Shown: positions 62,624 to 64,000 of the stretch, one piece after another
Layout of the letters: every line of letters starts with the position of its first letter
How positions within the stretch are numbered: the first letter of the stretch is position 1
NCBI GenBank assembly: GCA_009911065.1
Contig: QXWR01000030.1
Span: forward strand, 1 to 64,000
Origin: Clostridiaceae bacterium
Lineage (GTDB): Bacteria; Bacillota; Clostridia; Lachnospirales; Lachnospiraceae
Length of the DNA stretch: 64,000 nucleotides
Reading direction: 5' to 3'
The notes under the pieces: model-generated
What the model was told of the DNA's origin: nothing
Database searches by the model: none
The model's input: the letters and a program-made list of their open reading frames with translations, nothing else
Translations under genes and position numbers: made by a program

Positions 62624-63725
62624 ATCTGTAGAATTGAAAAATTACCGTAACTATGACGCATTACATATGCAGTTTAGCCCAGGAACCAACATTCTCTACG
62701 GAAATAACGCTCAGGGAAAGACCAACATTCTGGAAGCTCTCTATGTATGCTGCACTACAAAATCTCATCGGGGCAGCAAAGACAAAGAAATGATTCGCTT
62801 CCATGAAGAGGAATCTCACATAAAACTGAAGATTCAAAAAGACGGCGTTCCTTACCGGATTGACATGCATCTGAAAAAAAACAAGGCAAAAGGAATCGCC
62901 ATTAACGGGTTGCCCATTCGAAAAGCAAGCCAGTTGTTTGGAGTTGTAAACGTAGTGTTTTTTTCGCCGGAGGATTTGAATCTGATTAAAAATGGCCCTT
63001 CTGAGCGAAGAAGATTTATCGATTTAGAATTATGTCAACTAAATAGAACCTATGTTCATGCACTGGTATCCTACAATCGGATTTTGATGCAGCGCAATCG
63101 GCTGTTAAAAGATCTGACCGTAAAACCTGAGTATGAAGAGACCCTGGATATATGGGATGTTCAACTGTCCGAATACGGCAGACAGGTCATTGAGGACCGG
63201 GAGAAATTTATTTCCAGTCTCAATGAAATTATTGTTCCGATTCATGGAAAATTGTCCGGAAGCAAGGAAAATCTGAAAATTGTCTACGATCCCTGTGCAG
63301 TTAAGGATCAATTAGAAGCAGAGATTAAAAAAAGCCGCTTTTCCGACAAGAAACAAAAAACCACTTTGGTGGGACCTCATCGAGATGATATTGGTTTTTA
63401 TATTGACGGCATAGACATTCGCAGATTTGGCTCTCAGGGACAGCAGAGAACTGCCGCTTTGTCCTTAAAGCTGGCGGAGATTGAGTTGGTGAAAAAACTG
63501 ACAAAAGATTATCCAGTGCTTCTTTTGGATGATGTATTGTCAGAGCTGGATGGAGAACGACAGAATCATCTTCTTTCTGCCATTGCCCCAATTCAGACTA
63601 TGATCACCTGTACCGGACTGGAAGATTTTGTCAATAATCGATTTCCCATTGACCGGATTTTTAAAGTAGTAAGTGGAACCGTAACCCAGGAAAACAACAA
63701 TGGCTCAGATGAAGCATCTTTGTAA
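62613..63725 (+). CDS. recF: DNA repair and replication protein RecF
   Basis: The 370-residue SMC-like ATPase begins [13 protein letters not shown]. Walker A is [16 protein letters not shown] (about 30-45), [16 protein letters not shown] is the signature motif, and [13 protein letters not shown] is Walker B. It loads RecA at single-strand gaps. The start overlaps the end of yaaA, so translation is probably coupled. Confidence 0.95.
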   Translation: MMIESVELKNYRNYDALHMQFSPGTNILYGNNAQGKTNILEALYVCCTTKSHRGSKDKEMIRFHEEESHIKLKIQKDGVPYRIDMHLKKNKAKGIAINGLPIRKASQLFGVVNVVFFSPEDLNLIKNGPSERRRFIDLELCQLNRTYVHALVSYNRILMQRNRLLKDLTVKPEYEETLDIWDVQLSEYGRQVIEDREKFISSLNEIIVPIHGKLSGSKENLKIVYDPCAVKDQLEAEIKKSRFSDKKQKTTLVGPHRDDIGFYIDGIDIRRFGSQGQQRTAALSLKLAEIELVKKLTKDYPVLLLDDVLSELDGERQNHLLSAIAPIQTMITCTGLEDFVNNRFPIDRIFKVVSGTVTQENNNGSDEASL

Positions 63726-63793
63726 AGAAAATTCTTTACAAAAAGCATCAGATAAGCCAGGATAACATTATAATCAGACTAGGAGGAAATGGA

Positions 63794-64000
63794 ATGAGTG
63801 CAGAATACGGAGCAGACCAGATTCAGATTCTGGAAGGACTGGAAGCAGTTCGAAAACGTCCCGGCATGTATATCGGCAGTACTTCATCAAGAGGATTGCA
63901 CCACCTGGTATATGAAATCGTGGACAATTCCGTAGACGAAGCATTGGCAGGTTTTTGTGATAAAATTGAAGTGACCATTCAAGAGGACAATTCCATCACT
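63794..64000 (+). CDS. gyrB: DNA gyrase subunit B, N-terminal part (cut by window end)
   Basis: The first 69 codons are present. They read [40 protein letters not shown] and [14 protein letters not shown], which is the ATPase domain of GyrB with the Asn that binds Mg-ATP. AGGAGG precedes the ATG. It follows recF by 68 bases in the usual order. The rest lies beyond the window. Confidence 0.96.
   Translation, partial: MSAEYGADQIQILEGLEAVRKRPGMYIGSTSSRGLHHLVYEIVDNSVDEALAGFCDKIEVTIQEDNSIT

Noticed and set aside
63726-63793. Promoter for gyrB between recF and gyrB
   Set aside because: A TATAAT is present but no -35 at suitable spacing; read-through from recF is equally likely.

Overview
The window spans the replication origin of a spore-forming, low-GC Gram-positive bacterium, most likely a member of the Lachnospiraceae (Clostridia). 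The pointers are dnaA-dnaN-yaaA-recF-gyrB reading right from the origin; rpmH-rnpA-yidD-yidC-jag-mnmE-mnmG-rsmG and parAB reading left; two perfect parS sites; sporulation genes (spmAB, ricT); and families I associate with Lachnospiraceae (DUF3881, DUF4317, DUF4446). The genus cannot be fixed from sequence alone. Nearly all genes left of about 59.2 kb lie on the minus strand and those right of 59.5 kb on the plus strand, so most are transcribed in the direction of replication.

Layout. 0-2 kb: tRNA-Arg(CCU), a DUF3881 protein and a small secreted Cys/His-rich protein. 2-7.7 kb: a five-gene minus-strand operon (MGT-type glycosyltransferase, OleD-like reductase, metallo-beta-lactamase-fold hydrolase, F390-synthetase-like adenylating enzyme, KAS-III-like condensing enzyme). 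It looks like an undescribed lipid or small-molecule pathway and has a perfect CRP/FNR-type palindrome at its promoter. 7.9-12.9 kb: a MerR-type regulator, then gdpP-rplI-dnaB behind a leader made of three 56-bp repeats. 12.9-14.7 kb: an orphan protein and a DUF4317 protein. 14.7-20.6 kb: a rearranged dlt-like operon (carrier protein, MBOAT, SGNH-like, secreted protein, DltA-like ligase, secreted protein). 20.7-26 kb: a transglutaminase-like secreted protein, a DUF885 lipoprotein, a GerMN-like lipoprotein, a FabT-like MarR regulator and spmAB.

26-37.3 kb: the complete type II fatty-acid synthesis operon fabH-acpP-fabK-fabD-fabG-fabF-accB-fabZ-accC-accDA (fused), ending with a second FabK-related flavoprotein. 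It has a strong promoter followed by overlapping palindromes of the FabT-operator kind, while the FabT-like gene itself lies about 12 kb away. 37.3-44.2 kb: cysK, then rsmI, trmN6, ricT, holB, a guanylate-kinase-like gene and a YaaO-like decarboxylase. This is the Bacillus yaaO-yabC neighbourhood with tmk replaced by a gmk-like gene.

44.4-50.6 kb: a small conserved protein, an unusual sigma-region-2-like/membrane/sensor protein, DUF4446, parB, parA, an alpha/beta hydrolase bracketed by the two parS sites, a palindromic MITE-like element and a glyoxalase-family gene. 50.7-58.4 kb: rsmG, mnmG, mnmE, jag, yidC, yidD, rnpA, rpmH. 58.5-64 kb: an ECF-transporter S component, the origin with DnaA boxes on both sides of dnaA, dnaA, dnaN, yaaA, recF and the start of gyrB.

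All function calls come from reading the sequence; no database search was run. Start codons were chosen by ribosome-binding site and gene overlap where several were possible.
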